Origin: Isoetes taiwanensis
Lineage: Eukaryota; Streptophyta; Lycopodiopsida; Isoetales; Isoetaceae
Assembly: GCA_021234155.1 (NCBI GenBank)
Contig: JAJEKV010000014.1
Coordinates: 15,906,872 to 15,970,871 of the forward strand
Direction: 5' to 3'
Length of the DNA stretch: 64,000 nucleotides
Part shown: piece by piece, positions 43,341 to 55,149 of the stretch
How the letters are laid out: each line of letters starts with the position of its first letter
Numbering within the stretch: the first letter of the stretch is position 1
Translations under genes and position numbers: made by a program
The notes under the pieces: generated by a model
Seen by the model: only the letters and a program-made list of their open reading frames with translations
Told to the model about the DNA's origin: nothing
Database searches by the model: none

Positions 43341-44770
43341 AGAGCCGGAATCCGAAGAAAGCAAAGAAGACAAGGAGCTCAGCAAGTTGCCGAAGCAAAT
43401 AGCTCAGTTGATCACGGAGTTCCACGATCTCTTTCCTGATGAGATCGAGCACCTCCCTCCTTACAGGGGAGTCGAGTGTGAAATAGCACTCGAACCGGGA
43501 ACAAAGCCGACAAGTAAGGCTCCATACAGAATGACGACGCAGGAGTTGACGGAGCTAAAGAAGCAATTGCAGGAGCTGCTCGACCTAGGCTTCATTAGAC
43601 CTAGCGTCTCGCCATTTGGAGCGCCCATTCTTTTTGTCAAGAAGAAGGATGGCACGTTGAGGATGTGCATAGACTATAGGCAATTGAACAAGCACACCAT
43701 CAAAAACAAGTACGCGCTTCCCAGATCGGATGACTTGATGGATCAGCTTCAAGGAGCAAAGGTCTTCTCCAAAATCGACTTAAGGTCAGGCTATCATCAG
43801 ATCCGGATAAAGGAAGAAGATATTCATAAAACCGCCTTCAGAACGCGGTATGGGCATTATGAGTTTACGGTAATGCCTTTTGGCTTATCGAACGCCCCCG
43901 CGACGTTCATGAGGCTCATGAACGACATCTTCAGGGAGTTCTTAGACACCTTTGTGATTGTGTTCTTTGATGACATTTTGGTGTATAGCAGATCCCTTGA
44001 AGAGCACGTACAACACTTAAGGAGAGTGCTAGAGAAGTTGAAGAGGCACCAGTTGTACGCCAAGTTGTCGAAGTGTCACTTCGCAACGGAGAAGGTAGAA
44101 TACCTGGGTCATGTGATCTCAGCAGAAGGCATTGCGACGGACCCTTCCAAGATTGAAGCCGTCATCCAATGGCCGGCGCCGAAGAATGTGCATGAGGTCA
44201 GGAGCTTTCTCGGCCTAGCAGGGTACTACAGGAAGTTCGTGAAGAACTTTGCTAAAATAGCGGTCCCGCTAACAGACTTGACGAGGGCGGAGAAGGTGAA
44301 AGATTGGGCAGAGCATTGGCACAAGAAAGCCCAAAAGGGGTTTGAATTGTTGAAGGAAGCTTTAACGACCGCCCCTGTCTTAACCCTGCCAGACCCAGAG
44401 AAAGATAAGCTTGTAGCCACAGATGCGAGTAAGATAGCTACAGGTGCGGTGCTTATGCAAGAAGAGCGTGTGGTAGCGTATGACTCCAAGAAGATGAACG
44501 ACGCCGAAACGCGCTACCCCACGCATGATCAGGAGTTGCTTGCGGTTGTCAGGGCATTAAGAATTTGGAGGCATTACCTTTTGGGAAGGAAGTTCCAATT
44601 ACAGATCATCAGAGCCTCCAGTATGTATTCACGCAACCACACCTCAACCTGAGGCAGAGAAGGTGGATGGAGTTCCTTGAAGAATATGACTTTGATATAG
44701 TCTACAAGCCAGGGAAGCTCAATGTGGTAGCGGATACGCTTTCAAGGCATCCCCTGACAACTAGAGTGCA
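43341..44770 (+). pseudogene. pol: Chromovirus reverse transcriptase and RNase H
   Basis: RT blocks are in order: '[20 protein letters not shown]', '[20 protein letters not shown]', '[13 protein letters not shown]', '[13 protein letters not shown]', '[12 protein letters not shown]' and the catalytic 'FFDDILVYS' (near 43,963; Ty3/gypsy usually has YVDDIL or FIDDIL, so the Asp pair is intact). The thumb '[12 protein letters not shown]' and RNase H '[15 protein letters not shown]' follow. A one-base shift near 44,585-44,590 breaks RNase H, which resumes as '[11 protein letters not shown]' and 'VADTLSRH'. It would copy element RNA into DNA. Confidence 0.9.
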
Positions 44771-45861
44771 TTGCAATGCAATTTCCACGCTCTCCAGCAA
44801 CTTCGGGAAGAAGATTGAAGAGTCCTTGCCAACAGATGTCGACTTCAAGGAAGTATGGGCAAGCTTATGCAGGGAAGCAAGAACAGACAAAGAACGAGAA
44901 GCCTTCAAGAATTATAAGAAGGAAGGCAACCTATTATATCATAAGCATAAGTTGTGCGTGCCCGAATCGTCAGGTGTAAGGAAATTGATCCTCCATGACA
45001 CGCACAACAGTCCAATAGCTGGCCATGCGGGATTTATGAAAACATATTTCAAAGTGCGCAGCAGCTATTATTGGCCAGGAATGAAGAAGCAGGTAGCTCG
45101 CTACATCAAGGAATGTCAGCTATGCCAACAGACGAAGGTAGAGCAGCTTCGAATTCCAGGGGCATTGGAGCCATTAGTGGTGCCAAACGCTAAGTGGGAA
45201 GTGATCAGCATGGATTTTATAACAGGGCTTCCAAGAACAGTAAGAGGGAAGGATGCCTTGATGGTAGTGGTTGACAAGTTGTCAAAGATGGCACATTTTG
45301 TGCCTTGCAGGACCACAGACACCGCTATGGATACAGCAAAGCTCTTCACCAAAGAGATCTTCAGGCTTCACGGCATGCCAAGGGAGATTATCTCCGACAG
45401 GGATCCGAAGTTTATGAGTGCCTTTTGGCAAGACCTCTTTGCGACCATTCAGACGAAGCTATCCATGAGCACGGCATATCATCCTCAGACGAATGGCCAA
45501 ACGGAGCAGACCAACAGAATTTTGGAGGACATGCTACGAAACTATGTCTGGAATAAGCAAGGCATGTGGGAAGAATTTATTCACTTGGTGGAGTTTGCAT
45601 ACAATAGCACCAAGCAGGAATCATCCCAAATGTCGCCGTTTATGATCAATTACGGCTATCAATGCCTAACTCCAGACACCTGGCACAATCCCGTGTCAAA
45701 AGTGGAAGTTTCGCAGTAGATGTTGGCCGATATGCAGCAGCTGGTGGAAGAAGTTCGAGGATATCTTCTAGCGGCAAGGAGTCGTCAGAAGAGCATCGCC
45801 GACAAGCATCGCCGACAAGCATCGAACAGTTAGAGAGTTCCAAGTTGACGACCATGTTTGG
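44771..45861 (+). pseudogene. int: Chromovirus integrase
   Basis: An H2C2 zinc region ('GHAGFMKTYFKVRSSYYWPG', 'CQLCQQ') precedes the catalytic core with D-D-E in 'MDFITGLP', 'ISDRDPKF' and 'GQTEQTNR'. The frame ends with TAG at 45,717-45,719. Just downstream, the 13-base unit 'gcatcgccgacaa' is duplicated (45,792-45,804 and 45,805-45,817), shifting the frame before the basic GPY/F region. Integrase would join element cDNA to the genome. Confidence 0.9.
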
Positions 45862-46320
45862 TTGAAGATCAAAGTAAAGCAGGCAAAGCTCAGGATCGGG
45901 AATTGCAAGAAGCTTGCTCCAAGGTGGGTTGGACCTTTCAGGATAGTCCAGAAAGTAGGTAATCAATCCTACAAGCTAGATTTGCCAGCACACCTAAAGA
46001 TTCATAAGGTCTTCTACGTGAGTTTGTTGAAGAAGCATACTCCAAATCCAGACGAAGTCTTGGACACTCCAACGTTGTTGGAAATGACGGAAGAGCAGCT
46101 GGAAATAGTGCCAGAATTGATTCTTGATAAAGCTTTCAAGAAAACAAGGAGGTCGGAGTTCCTCCAATACTTGGTCAAGTGGAAACACTTGCCAGTGGAA
46201 GACGCGACTTGGGTACTTAAGAAAGATCTAGTAAAGCAGTACCCACAGTTCATGGAGCAATGGGACGGCAAGGTCATCTCCGAAGAAATCGGCTCAGGCA
46301 TGTCGATTTGTGTAGATTAA
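45862..46320 (+). pseudogene. Chromovirus integrase C-terminus with chromodomain
   Basis: The frame opens with the GPY/F module ('LAPRWVGPFRIVQKVGNQSY', 'KVFYVSLLKKH') and ends with a chromodomain: 'LQYLVKWKHLPVEDATWV'. The aromatic cage residues are partly present: W in VKW and W in ATW are kept. The chromodomain directs integration towards chromatin marked by histone methylation in related elements. The stop is at 46,318-46,320. Confidence 0.85.
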
Positions 46321-47178
46321 GTCTATGTGTAGTTAAGATTAATCTACGCATGCAACCTATGCCAGGTATGGGTTGCATGCGTTGTCATCGATGATGAGAC
46401 CACTACGGTGATCTCTAGGGCGTGGTGTAATGCCAATGTAGGCATGACCGCGTTTCCGCTTGGGTGAGTGGAAGGTAGATTAGAAAGTCTACTTCTGTCC
46501 CACGGAAGTAGACGACCTCGAGAGAAAGGAGGTCATTAAGGAATGCATTGATAGGAAAGGCACCTTTAGCCCCATATATGCTTTGATAGGAGGAACCTAT
46601 CCTTCACGCCCCCCACGCGGGAAGGATATCCTCCACGCTGGGCAACTAGAGGTGTAGGCATGAGAGGCATATAAGCATAATAGGACGCTGTCTCCACAGC
46701 CATTATAGAAGATTCATCCTCTTCCTACGCCGGGAGATTAGCCATGAATCCATGTAGATAGGTGGGGTGGTCACCATATAACCAAAATTTTATTAATAAT
46801 TAAATGATACTAACGTAGTGTCGACCTGCAGGCCAATAGAGCGATCCGGAGGGCAAGGAGGTCGAGCTACGAAGACTTGCAACACAAATTTTGTTGGAAT
46901 GTGTTGCAAGGAATGAAGAGTACCTCGAACGTTAATTTAAAATTTTTGATAAACTAAATTGTCGTGATAAGTGAATTATCGAGTAACCTGTTTTAATGAT
47001 GTTATGAATTGATAAGTTATTCCATAATATAATGGCGTAATAATGTTCTAAAAATATTACCTTAGGGTAATCCTAATAAATGTGTAAGCATTATAATAGT
47101 ATATCGTATGTATCAGGTTGATTGCAGGTTAAGAAGACCCACGATGCTGCGGACAGCATCATTTCAAGATGGGGAGAA
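46321..47178 (+). other. Chromovirus 3' untranslated region with polypurine tract
   Basis: No open frame of note. It ends in the purine-rich aagatggggagaa (47,166-47,178) immediately before the LTR, which would prime plus-strand DNA synthesis. Confidence 0.7.
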
Positions 47179-48848
47179 TGTGACGTTCCAGCACAGTATA
47201 CGGTCTCAGGACGTATACTGTACTACCTCGTCACGCGTACACGCCACCCCGACTGACGTGTACGCCGACGTGTAGCCAGGTGGGTAGCCTTAGGGGGGCA
47301 ACTTGCAAGGAGTGTGCATTTATTAATGTGCACATTTAACCATGTGCACATTTATCTAGGTGCACATTTTCCCATGTGGACACTTTATGCCAAGTGGGCC
47401 ATACCCATGTGTGCAATTAATGTGCACATTTTCCAATGTGCACACCCATTAATGTGCACACCTTTACATGTGGGCACATTTTGCCACCTAGCCATTAAGG
47501 GCAAGTGGGCCCATTCCCAATTATCCCATATGCCAAAAGGGGATAATTGGAAACCCTAGCCAACCCCTTGTCTATTTAAGGAGGGAAACCCTAACTTACC
47601 TAATTTTCGTTTCTAGGGTTTTAGAGCTCTGTTTTGGCTGCCCCAAGGGTCAAAACCGCCTCCCAGACTCTGTCTGAGAGAATTGCATCCTTAGTTTCCC
47701 TTGATTCGAGCATTTCAGCAGGATGGTCGAGCTCAGGTCAGGAGGAGGAACTCAAGGATCAGGTATTTAGGCAATTTAATAGCTTAAACCATCTTTTAGT
47801 CATTCAGTCAGTAGGGTTAGCCTATTAAATTGCCCATAGCAGCCCTCTAGATCTCTAGATAGTAGACTCTAACTAAAGAACCTAACTCTATGATATAGAT
47901 TAGATCTAGTTCTTTAGTTCTTCTGTGACGTATATGGATGATGTATCTCTATGAACTCCTTGTATTGGGAAGGGGGGTAGAGACCTAAAGCTTGGTAGTA
48001 GATGCTCCTAGATTAGCCTCTCTAGCACACTATAGATGCGGCCTGTGCACAAGAGCCACACTGGGTTGTGGGTGAAGGGGCCAGACTGGCTTATAAAGAG
48101 ATTCGTGTTCTGACTCTTGAACGATCCTCTGGTGTGTAATGTCTACCGGGGATCATTGTGACTAGGTTTAATGGCTTGCCACTGCGTGTGGGCAAGGCAT
48201 GGGCTCGACACTCGTGAGGTGGTGGATATGACCTTCCAGTGAGTCCAAGTCGAATACGGGCAGTGGCCCTCTAGTCACCTTGAGTCAGCATGTAGATCTC
48301 TGGAGGGAGTGATCCCTACCTGCCCCATCGGGACTGGGGAGATGCAACCCAGGAATAGCCCCTTTGGCTATGCACCCGGCGGGCTACAGTCAGGTCCCAA
48401 CACTTTTCAACCTACTCTGCAAAGTGTGCACAGGAGGGGCGGATGGAGTGGACAACCCAATGCCATGTTCTTATGCCGGCCAAATCCATTGCCATGAATT
48501 CTGTCTACAATGAACTCTGGAGACCCAAGCTTGTCAGTCCATCCCTGTGTCTGAGCCTTGGGTAGGATTTCCCGTATGCATTGTGCTGATCATTGTCTAT
48601 GCAGATGTGATGTACCACCCTTGAGGTGGATATGTGATGCTCTTGTATACTGACATGTATGTTTACGCTTCCGCAGCTAGGTAGGCCCTGAGGGAGACGG
48701 GGTAAAATGACCCCTTCACTCTTCCCACTGGAACCCGTCACGGTTGCAGTGTCATGTGGAGGGCCCTGCATCGGCGTGGAGCTGGTATGGGGGATGAACT
48801 CCTGTTTGTATACGGTGAGTGCACCGTATACGAGTAGGGGACGTCACA
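47179..48848 (+). repeat. 3' LTR of the chromovirus, 1,670 bp
   Basis: The LTR starts TGTGACGT at 47,179 and ends ACGTCACA at 48,848, a perfect 8-bp inverted terminal repeat inside the usual TG...CA borders. It contains a tract of 'tgtgcacattt' units (47,313-47,475), a plausible leader near 47,570-47,640, and the 'ggggagatgcaaccc' to 'aggggcgga' block shared with the fragments at 26.75 and 57.0 kb. Target duplication cannot be checked because the 5' LTR is absent. Confidence 0.85.
47313..47475 (+). repeat. Degenerate 'atgtgcacattt' minisatellite in the LTR
   Basis: At least eight variants of 'atgtgcacattt' or 'atgtgcacaccc' spaced about 16-30 bases apart. The core 'tgtgcaca' is self-complementary. 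It sits in the U3 part of the LTR, where repeated motifs often affect promoter activity. Confidence 0.7.
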
Positions 48849-48859
48849 GCTTCAACTGA

Positions 48860-49195
48860 GCAATGTCTAAATCTCTAAATCTATACACATAGATGTCACA
48901 ACTCGCGACTCTTTGTCCAACAACTCCAAGCAAACACCCCGTGCTTGCTCACTGTGATACTGAGTTTGTGGCCCGGCCTCAGACTCAATCACATAGGGAG
49001 CCACCTCGTCCAACTCCAGCCCCAGATCGTGCGCTAGATTATTTCCTCCTGGGCGATAACTGATAATGCCTTAACCTCTGGCTTATTACTTACCTTTGCG
49101 GTGCTGGCCAAAACTTTCTTGCGAGGCTTGGTACATTCCTGGGCAAAGTGCCCTACCATCCCATAACAATAACACCCCTTGGGCTTATCCATTAT
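48860..49195 (-). pseudogene. Retroelement Gag zinc-knuckle fragment
   Basis: The minus strand reads 'GCYCYGMVGHFAQEC' followed by 'KPRKKVLASTAKV' from about 49,190 downward. This looks like a CCHC knuckle, but the second Cys is displaced (C-x-C-x5-H-x4-C instead of C-x2-C-x4-H-x4-C). Stops follow. It is a remnant of a different retroelement, cut by the chromovirus LTR end at 48,848. Confidence 0.5.
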
Positions 49196-49199
49196 GCTT

Positions 49200-50440
49200 A
49201 CATTCCATGAGGTCTTGGCATATTAAGAAATGATATAGCGCCAAAACCAAAAATTCGTCTTCGACAGGATGTCGGGTATCCTTCAAAGCTCGTACGCAAT
49301 AAAAAAAAACCTGCTTCGTGATAGGAAACTTTTTATACGTACGCCGAGCATCTAAATAAAAATTATATATCTGCCCATGCACGCCTCTGCTCTCTCTGCT
49401 CTGAACATCTCTACTCTGCACGGCTCTCTTCATCACTGCTCTGCACGCTTTTTGCTGAGCTTATCAAAAAGACAGACTAATAACAAGTTTGTACACAACA
49501 GAAATTTGTATCACTTGTGCAATCTTAACCATTATTTTCCTTTCTTTGCAAACATGTCTTTCGTAATAAAAGCTTCCATCATATGCATTCTACTTTCTCG
49601 CAAGTCTGCTTAGCAAACCCATTATCCTGCTCATAATACTTAAGGAAATTGTCCAAATCTGTAAGCGTAAATTTAGCGAATGTTCCACTCCCATCCATGC
49701 ATCTGCCCGCATATTTAAAGTGTCCTGCAAATGAAGCAATATTCATTTATTCAAACTTACGAGTCAGTGTTGTTACAACTTAATTCAACACAAAAAAACA
49801 TACTTGCAGTGCTTCAATTTGGCGGCATTCTTAGGTTTTCCTACCATAAGCAGACCTAGACCTATTTATAATAGGACACATTGATTTGTATGTTTTCAGC
49901 TTTGGTTGCTATCATCTAACATCTGTAGATGCCGCCAAATCCCATTTTGTTAAAAAATGCTGCTTGCGGTTTAGAAATTATTTCTCTCTTGTTATTAGAA
50001 GTTTTGGCTTTATTCTTGTGGCCATGAGTAGTTAACTATATAAAGTACAAATGTCATGTTTTTTTTGGAGTGTTCATAAGTTATATCAACTTCCAAATTT
50101 AATAGAGAATTTCTTATACAAACATTTAAAAAAAAATTGTATGTTAAAATGCTCCAAAATCACCATCTATAAGTATCACGGGTATAATGAATGATGCATT
50201 CTACTTATATCTACATAGAAAATTACTCTATCAACTTGCATATAGTGTAATTAGGATTTAACCATGTAATTAACTAGATTTAAAGATGATGTACAGTCGC
50301 AGGATTAACACATTAGAGGTTAAAAATTTGAGCTAGTACATTTGAGCTAGTACGTTCATGCTACAGATTGCTTACCTCCTCAAATACTTTATCACCTTCT
50401 CGAAAATGGCACTTATAGACTTTGCCTTCTCAATGGCAAT
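49200..50440. other. No gene recognised
   Basis: The minus-strand frame at 49,185-49,436 has no recognised domain. The rest is AT-rich. Confidence 0.4.
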
Positions 50441-50499
50441 CCATCTGGAACCTTGTTTGGTCTAAATATAATCCTCCAAAGGTAAACGTTCTACTTTGG

Positions 50500-51029
50500 C
50501 AGGTGATTCAATCGCTCTTTGAGAGTTAATAAGATGGTTCATCACTTTAAGCCGGGAGTAAGCCCACTTTGCCCAATGTGTGAGCGGTGCATTGAAACAT
50601 TGGAGCACTGTTTATATTTGTGTGCAGAGTTGAGTAGTCTTAGGTCCTGGCTGCATTCTCTTTTTGGAGTATCTTTGGATAGTCAGCACTTTCTTTTGGG
50701 TATTTATCCAAATCAGTGGACTGCTTCTAAAAGGATTGCATTTCACATGGCAAAGTCTTGGCTAATATGGAGTGTATGGAAGCGAAGGCGAAGAAAGGTC
50801 TTTTATGATAAGAGTATTTCTTCTCAGGTGGTGCTTCAAGAAATTCGTAAGAAGTTGTATAATTGCTTTCAGATCTCCAATTGGCCTGATCGTATTAAAA
50901 TTCCAATATGGAGTGATCATCTAAAAGTGATTGATGCTTCAGGGACATTCCTTACTTCTGGAAGTACTTTGTAATATTTTGAGTGTATAATATGAAGTAA
51001 AACACGTTCTTCAAAAAAAAAAAAAAAAA
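50500..51029 (+). mobile_element. LINE 3' end (zf-RVT) with poly(A)
   Basis: A 151-codon frame starts inside the element and reads 'CPMCERCIETLEHCLYLC', the zinc-binding zf-RVT motif (CP.C....E...H....C), followed by 'FLLGIYPNQW', 'AFHMAKSWLIWSVWKRRR' and 'VLQEIRKKL'. It ends at 50,972-50,974 and a 17-A tail closes the element at 51,013-51,029. The upstream RT domain is missing, so this is a 5'-truncated L1-type insertion. The open frame and long tail suggest a relatively young copy. Confidence 0.8.
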
Positions 51030-51501
51030 TTGAGTTTATTCCAAAATTATGGCTGAAGAGTGAGCATTTACATAGCTAATAATGTTTATTGATGAATGGA
51101 AGTGAAGATCTTGAAGTTTAAGTATGAGAATCAATAATTAGACCACATCACCTTTGATGCGTCTCTCTCAGTTTTGTAGAGAACACACTATATTTCTCCA
51201 AATAAGCCTACTAAATAATTCAAAATATGTCAAGGGACATATATATAGGTCAACTATGTCAGTTGTGTGGCCTTCTTGCAAAAAAATACTGAGAAACATA
51301 GTTATTTCTTACTAGTATAAAACTGATATATCTATTGTTGCTGCTACATATTCTAAATGGGATGCATGCTGGATTGTCACAATCGTCAGATCCATCGATC
51401 CTACGGCGTAGATTGTATGTTGGAGCCTGTGGGCACCTCTCATTTCACTTATGGTCATTTATGATTGGGGGCGCCTATGATTTTGAAATTTGAAATACGA
51501 G

Positions 51502-51620
51502 TTTGCCTAAGGTTTTGATGGAATATCGAGCTTCGATACGGCTTTGCCTAAGGTTTTTGATGGAATATCGAGCTTCGATACGGCTTTGCCTAAGGTTTTA
51601 GAATATGAGATACGGGGGCT
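51502..51620 (+). repeat. 41/42-bp tandem repeat, 2.5 copies
   Basis: Units start with 'tttgcctaaggttttgatgg' or a near variant at 51,502, 51,543 and 51,585. The third breaks off after 'tttgcctaaggtttta'. Confidence 0.9.
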
Positions 51621-52657
51621 CGAATCTCTACCAACAATGTCCTAATAAGACTACTTTAATAAATCTAACCAGTGAGCTAACTTGATTATTTTTTATCTTA
51701 TATCTATGTTTCTTTTATAACATCTCATTCATTTATTTCAGGGATATGGTCTATGGTTTCAAGAATTATATCCATATCAAATCCCCCTGGAACCCCTTGT
51801 TATTGTGCTACATTTAAGCATTGGAGTTTTAGTAGGATAATGTTACATGTAGGTCATCTTTCATGTACACTATATTTTTCATGAATGTGGGCCTTTCTTT
51901 GCATTATAACTCTCTATTTTCATATTAAAATAACATATTATTTAGAAGATACGAATATAATTAAGTATGGATTATTTATGGTAAATGGTTCATAACTATA
52001 TCTCTCTCTAGCCTTATCCATTTTGTCTCTATAATAATACCATGGTTTCTTACCTTTAACAACATAATTTTTGAAAGGTGTGAGTGAAAGTCCATAATTG
52101 GTGAACAAGTACCCCATAAATTCACAATTGTTTGTGCTTAAACATTGCCCTCAAATTATGCAGGCTCGTCTAACCAATCAATTTTATCGTATAGAGAACT
52201 ATATGAATAACCTATATTTCAAAGTTGAGATTAAAATTGATTAAGATGTTGCCTCTATTAATTTTTAAACTTCCCGTCATGTGGACGAATAATGGTCTGC
52301 AAGTGGAACTGCACATAGCAGTCTAACTTGACTTTTTATGGTCATAAACTTTCATATTTTTCTTTGAATTTTTTTGCATCGATTTTATGACATGGGACGT
52401 TTTGAGAATGTGATTTTTCAAAGTCACATCTCGAGACATAAATCTAGAATAAACATAGACGCATATTTGAAGTTGATGCTATAAAAGTTAATCCAAATCT
52501 CAAGGTTATGATCAACATATTTTTTCAATCACTCAAGCAGACCAAAAGCTATTCATATCCCCATATTCAACTTGAGATCGATTAACATAAGAAAGCTATT
52601 GATTTTAAATGTACCTATGAACCAGTAATGGGCTCAAGTACAAAAACCTTTCTTGAA

Positions 52658-52680
52658 TTTTTTTTTTTTTTTTTTTTTTT
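52658..52680. repeat. Poly(T) run, 23 nt
   Basis: Possible minus-strand retroposon tail. The minus-strand unknown ORFs and LINE remnant between 53.0 and 54.3 kb could be its body, which would place the tail at their 3' side. Confidence 0.6.
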
Positions 52681-52989
52681 GGAGAGTAAGTATCAAGATA
52701 GTAATAGTAATAATAACAGTATTTCAACAGTATCTCGATTGTATCTCAAAATTTCCAATGTAAAGTAGGAGGATGAGCTCTGATTTCTGCAGACAAATCT
52801 TCAGGATGAAGTCTTTAAATTCCTGTAAAAGCAAACAAAAATACCAAACATGATCTTCAAAAGTTGAATTCTGGAAATCATGAGGATGATCACAATTGGT
52901 GGAAATGAGGATGGTTTAGAAAGGCAATTTGAAAGACTGCAGTGTAGGAGTGTAGGATCAGTTTTGGCTGTTAAGGTTTTTATTGGACC

Positions 52990-53390
52990 ACTCATTGTAA
53001 TGCTGATAGAAATCTGTTGTCGACCCATGAGTACAACTACTTTTGCCACTGTCATTCTGCATGAGTAGCATTGTCAGGCTTTCTTTCCCCATGAGTAGAA
53101 GTAAAGTGCCATATAAATCTGTCAAAAGCTTATGAATGTAGTACATTTCCCTGTACCTACTCAATTGTCTTTCTGTCATGCTAAAATGAGTATTGAAAAG
53201 AAACTCAAACAGGAGATGCATCTGCATGAATTCTCTGGTGTAGATTTCTACCCAAATTGCTTCCCTTTTCCTGGAGCTCTCAACCTCTTGTATAAATTCA
53301 TCTGTCATGTCACATAACTGCTTCAAGGTTAACTTTTTACCAACCTGCTGGCTTTGATGCAATGATATTTCCTTTTTTTTTAATTGAAGG
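52990..53390 (-). CDS. Unidentified minus-strand ORF
   Basis: Within a 160-codon frame, the part from about 53,390 reads 'LTLKQLCDMTDEFIQEVESS', 'WVEIYTREFMQMHLLFEFLF' and 'QLSRYREMYYIHKLLTDLY', a charged, helical segment. No family recognised. It may be a repeat-borne exon; the poly(T) at 52,658-52,680 lies on its 3' side. Confidence 0.3.
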
Positions 53391-53589
53391 CTAAAGTATA
53401 TTAAAATCCATATGTTAAAAGTTACATACAAAGCTTTCAAAAGCTTTTTTGAAAAAAAAACCTTTAGGATAGGGTAGGTTGAGGACCCTGATCAAAACAG
53501 AACTATCCAAATCCAAAATAGAATATAAAAGTTCCTGATAGCTCAAAATAGCAAAAGTATCTGATTTCAAGATTAGCATGGTGATCAGT

Positions 53590-53910
53590 ATTCACCCGAA
53601 AATCTTCTTTTCTTAGGCTCCCTTCGAGAGTGATCCTTCCTTCCCATCCCCTTATTAGCTACAATGAACAAGCAGTAAGGGCATTTGCATAGGTGAGCCT
53701 TCCCGGGATTGAATCTGTCTTTTTTGTCTTTTGCAGTGCATAGTATATATCTTTTCTCATCAAAGTAGGAGGTGCAGGCGCAGTTGCATTGACATTCCTC
53801 TCCGTGCTCATTAGGTACCTCGACCCCAAACTGAGTAAGCCATAAGGCATTCGCATGGAGATTCATCCTTTTCCATCTCAGCCTTTTAAACATGATCAGA
53901 GTATTTCCTG
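53590..53910 (-). CDS. Unidentified Cys-rich exon
   Basis: A minus-strand segment after an acceptor-like 'tttgcag' (about 53,910) contains 'HGEECQCNCACTSYFDEKRY', then 'ILCTAKDKK' and 'KAHLCKCPYC', nine Cys in about 45 residues, followed by a basic tail 'RREPKKRRFSGEY'. This looks like a zinc-binding module with a nuclear signal. The CxCxC rhythm recalls the Cys cluster of the transposase-like family but does not align with it. Confidence 0.35.
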
Positions 53911-54023
53911 CAAACAAGAAGAAAACAGGCATTAAAAAATAGAACAGAACCTTAATTCTGGTTTCCATAAACTTCCAAAACCCAATTAATGTCATATTGG
54001 GCTTGTTTAATAATGGCATTGGG

Positions 54024-54302
54024 TCAAACGATCTCATCCTTGAAAATCAAGGCATTTCTTCCCTTCCACATTCTCCATAGGAGAATATATCTCCTCCATT
54101 CAACTGGGTTGGCAGGGAAAAAAAGCTCAGTAGCTTGCATATTGGCCAAACCAGGAATGTTGAGCTCAGTTTCTGTTAACTCCAGAGTCCATTCTTCCCA
54201 TAGACAATTTTTAAACAAATGTTCTTCATTTTCCTGATCCTGCAAACATCTAACACAGATGTCAGAATTAGTCATGATGCAATGATATTTCATAACTGTC
54301 AA
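54024..54302 (-). mobile_element. LINE zf-RVT remnant, minus strand
   Basis: The frame reads 'CVRCLQDQENEEHLFKNC', a C..C....E...H....C zinc motif, then 'WEEWTLELTETELNIPGL' and 'RYILLWRMWKGRNALIFK'. This matches the zf-RVT end of plant L1-type ORF2 (EH.F..C.....W, W..WK.RN..IF). No poly(A) tail adjoins directly. Confidence 0.65.
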
Positions 54303-55149
54303 TGCCTGTGTCCAGTCTTGTGGAGCCTTCTCCCTTAAGAAACATTAGATATTCTGTCACAATCAGAGTATGGAGCATTAGAATCAATAACATTGAAGGA
54401 GGAGACAAATAAATTAAAATGGCCCCTGTATAGCCCTATAGAATTCCAGCAACTGTTGTATTTGTCTCCAAATTTCCTTTTATGACATGTAGCAATAGCT
54501 TCAATGTCTAACTGAAAGTGCATTTTAATCCAGAAAATAGAGAGAGATTTAGATTTCTTAATTTTTTGTGTATATCTCTTTTGCATTTTTAATGAACTTG
54601 CTTTTGCATTAGTTTCATATCATTTTGAACTTTCATACTATGATTTTTTTGGAGGATATCATAGAGTAAGTTTTGCTCTATATGCGGAATTATTAATCAT
54701 TATTACAAGCCCCTTAAAATTGAGATCAAAAGTGAAATCTCAAATATCAAATTGAAGGCCAACAACATTTTTATGGGATGGAGGAACTTGTCAATTGCTT
54801 ATATACCAAATATTAGCTCAAAATGCGTTTCCTTGTAAAAGTTGTTGTATTTAAACTACAACTGCCTTCTGGGAACTATAATTGGTTCTGAAGAGGCAGA
54901 AAGCAGTTTTGACCCTGTCATGTTTGAATAGTCCTATCTTTTTTTACAAACTTCAGATTGACATGCGATTTTTTGTATTTTTTTTTCTATCTCGCGTAGA
55001 AAAATATCTATCAGCGTCAGTATTTAAATAATTATTAAAATTATCTTCTTCTTTTTTTTTTTGTAAGACAAAGTTTAAATAGACAAAATTCGATTATATT
55101 CATATATATTGTACAAAATTGATACAAGAAAAGATGCTTGATGGACAAG

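Larger units (their letters stand above)
41490..48848 (+). mobile_element. Ty3/gypsy chromovirus, 5'-truncated, with 3' LTR
   Basis: Gag, protease, reverse transcriptase, RNase H, integrase and chromodomain follow in that order, then about 860 bases of non-coding sequence, a purine-rich tract (aagatggggagaa, 47,166-47,178) and a 3' LTR. No 5' LTR or primer binding site was seen before 41,490, where GC-rich element sequence starts abruptly in AT-rich DNA. The order RT-RH-INT-chromodomain defines the chromovirus branch of Ty3/gypsy. The copy has a few stops and frameshifts and is probably inactive. Confidence 0.9.
51030..52800. other. No gene recognised; AT-rich
   Basis: No frame of note. Contains the tandem repeat at 51,502-51,620 and a T-run at 52,658-52,680. 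Confidence 0.5.
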
